DNA of 64,000 bases, from NCBI GenBank assembly GCA_003254925.1, contig QANZ01039296.1:1-64000 (forward strand), written 5' to 3'. The stretch comes from Chamaecrista fasciculata (lineage: Eukaryota; Streptophyta; Magnoliopsida; Fabales; Fabaceae). Below, piece after piece: positions 63,008 to 64,000 of the stretch. Below the pieces are notes generated by a model that ran no database searches, was not told the origin of the DNA, and worked only from the letters and a program-made list of their open reading frames with translations. Position numbers and translations under genes: made by a program. The number at the start of each line of letters is the position of its first letter. Position 1 is the stretch's first letter.

Positions 63008-64000
63008 TGATTCTACAATTAAGATATGAAAAGTTTAAATTAGCAGGAAAAATACTTCCACCATTTTATAAAACCCAGTGAAATTTATTATTGGTGGCTA
63101 AGATCCATATTTCACCAAAGTTTACCGTCGCGGAGGCGATCATGCACCCTTTGGTTATTTAGGTAGGTAACTCCTTACCAATCACATCTCCATGTGACTC
63201 TTAGATCCTTATGGGACTGTATCATCTCATGATACTTATTATGGCATGTTTATCCCATCTAATGCCTTGAGGTCCAAAACCATTTTGATAACCCCATTAA
63301 GTCACACGGTAAAACATGTGAATGGCTAGATTCAAAACAACGAGGCCGAAGCCCAACCCCATATCATCAAGGCCCAACTGCAATACGTGTCGCGGAGGCG
63401 ATCACCGCATTCAAAGAACCAAGATTTCAACGGGCGTCGTGTTGAAAATCCCATTCACCCGTGTCTCCTCAAGGTCAAGGCAGATACGTGTCGTGAAGGC
63501 GATCACCGCTCCACGATGAACAAGATTTTGACAGGGCGTTTTAGCGATGGCATTAAGACTTAAAATTCTCTAAAAGGGTTTGATTTTATATATAAAATTG
63601 TTCCGTTTTATAGTTTAATTTTAAAACTCCTTTTAAAATTAAACGAGTCATGTCACATGTTTATTACCCCATGTATCTCATACATATAAACATGTGCCCG
63701 GATTTTGTATCGTATACAAAATCCCACGCTCGTATCGTATATGTGGTTGTAGCGCGATATATATAATTAGCATGTTAAAATTCGCACCCTAAACATACAT
63801 CTAGCGCATCACATACAACTAAATGTAAAAACATACACCGTGTTTAGATATGGCCCATCTACCCTAGAGTCCTCCCAAGCCAATGAGAGAACCTTTCTAA
63901 AAGGAAAAATAAAATTACACATGAATAAACCCCAGTTAAATTGATGTATAAACAAAAATTAAATTTTACACCAGAGTAGAGGGAGACGACACGCAGGCCG
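63008..64000 (-). other. 5' leader of Copia Z2 (non-coding)
   Basis: Upstream of the gag ATG on the minus strand. Directly before the ATG is a splice-acceptor-like TTAATTGTAG. The stretch holds three copies of a 'GTCGCGGAGGCGATCA' motif but no supported ORF. No primer binding site or 5' LTR is reached before the window ends. Assignment as Z2 leader rests on position alone; it could belong to another element. Confidence 0.5.
63384..63541. repeat. Tandem repeat, period 101 bp, with a conserved GATCGCC motif
   Basis: Two units share 'atacgtgtcg', 'aggcgatcaccgc', 'aacaagatttt' or 'ccaagatttc', and 'gggcgt'. A third partial copy of the core motif is at 63127-63142. The core motif occurs at 63127, 63389 and 63490. 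Confidence 0.8.

Larger units (their letters stand above)
48223..64000 (-). mobile_element. Copia element Z2 (Angela/Tork-like), continues past the right edge
   Basis: A minus-strand element inserted into Z1. Its 3' LTR begins at 48223 and runs into the gap. RNase H and RT follow at 50121-50914, then element X is inserted, then RT, integrase, protease and gag at 60537-63007 and a long 5' leader. TCCAC at 48218-48222 is the expected target duplication. The 5' LTR is outside the window. Confidence 0.85.

Noticed and set aside
63322..63519. 65-aa plus-strand frame near the right edge
   Set aside because: It is formed by the 101-bp tandem repeat in a non-coding leader and has no domain.
63384..63541. 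CRISPR-like repeat spacing
   Set aside because: Only two or three diverged units in a plant retrotransposon leader; no array structure.

Overview
This is a plant nuclear genome window, almost certainly from a eudicot. It is AT-rich and has no operons. It holds one intact host gene, a bHLH-MYC transcription factor, inside a thick layer of nested retrotransposons, MITE-like hairpins, a SINE, a LINE, microsatellites and two assembly gaps (15380-15776 and 49693-50120). The species cannot be named from the sequence alone.

Layout. 1-3789 is a decayed plus-strand Copia pol with a short 3' LTR. 4470-4622 is a tRNA-type SINE. About 4715-12330 is copy A of a segmental duplication. It carries the intact minus-strand bHLH gene (CDS 9562-11421, 619 aa, JAM2/bHLH13-like) and a solo LTR in its 3' flank. 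12350-15380 is non-coding repeat debris. About 15870-24440 is copy B of the duplication, with the bHLH paralogue as a pseudogene: start region deleted, at least three nonsense codons, and a solo LTR in an exon with a 5-bp target duplication. Copy B also carries a 5'-truncated LINE. The upstream flank of the gene appears a second time at 37600-38095, displaced from the pseudogene by later insertions.

26446-36820 is a Ty3/Gypsy element of the Tat type, bounded by TAACT target duplications. It has lost nearly all of gag-pol but keeps a large antisense ORF region with a recognisable spliced intron. Two solo LTRs of another family have inserted into it. 36826-42126 is gene-free, with several inverted-repeat elements and two short tandem duplications.

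42127-64000 is a nest of Angela/Tork-like Copia elements sharing one long LTR family (about 2.0-2.4 kb). This family has ten copies in the window, five of them solo. Target duplications and junctions give an order: element Z1 (minus), then Z2 (minus) inserted into Z1, then X (plus) into Z2, then Y (plus) into X, then an LTR element W into Y. A later LTR-LTR recombination left a chimeric LTR at 50920-53215. Three of the four internal regions share the same replacement of the RNase H core by about 130-150 bp of unrelated sequence, which marks them as one defective, shared-descent subfamily.

Only the bHLH gene is likely to serve the host. Family knowledge makes it a nuclear G-box-binding regulator of jasmonate responses. 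Everything else is mobile DNA or its decay products. The paired empty and filled sites in copies A and B give a relative timeline of insertions.
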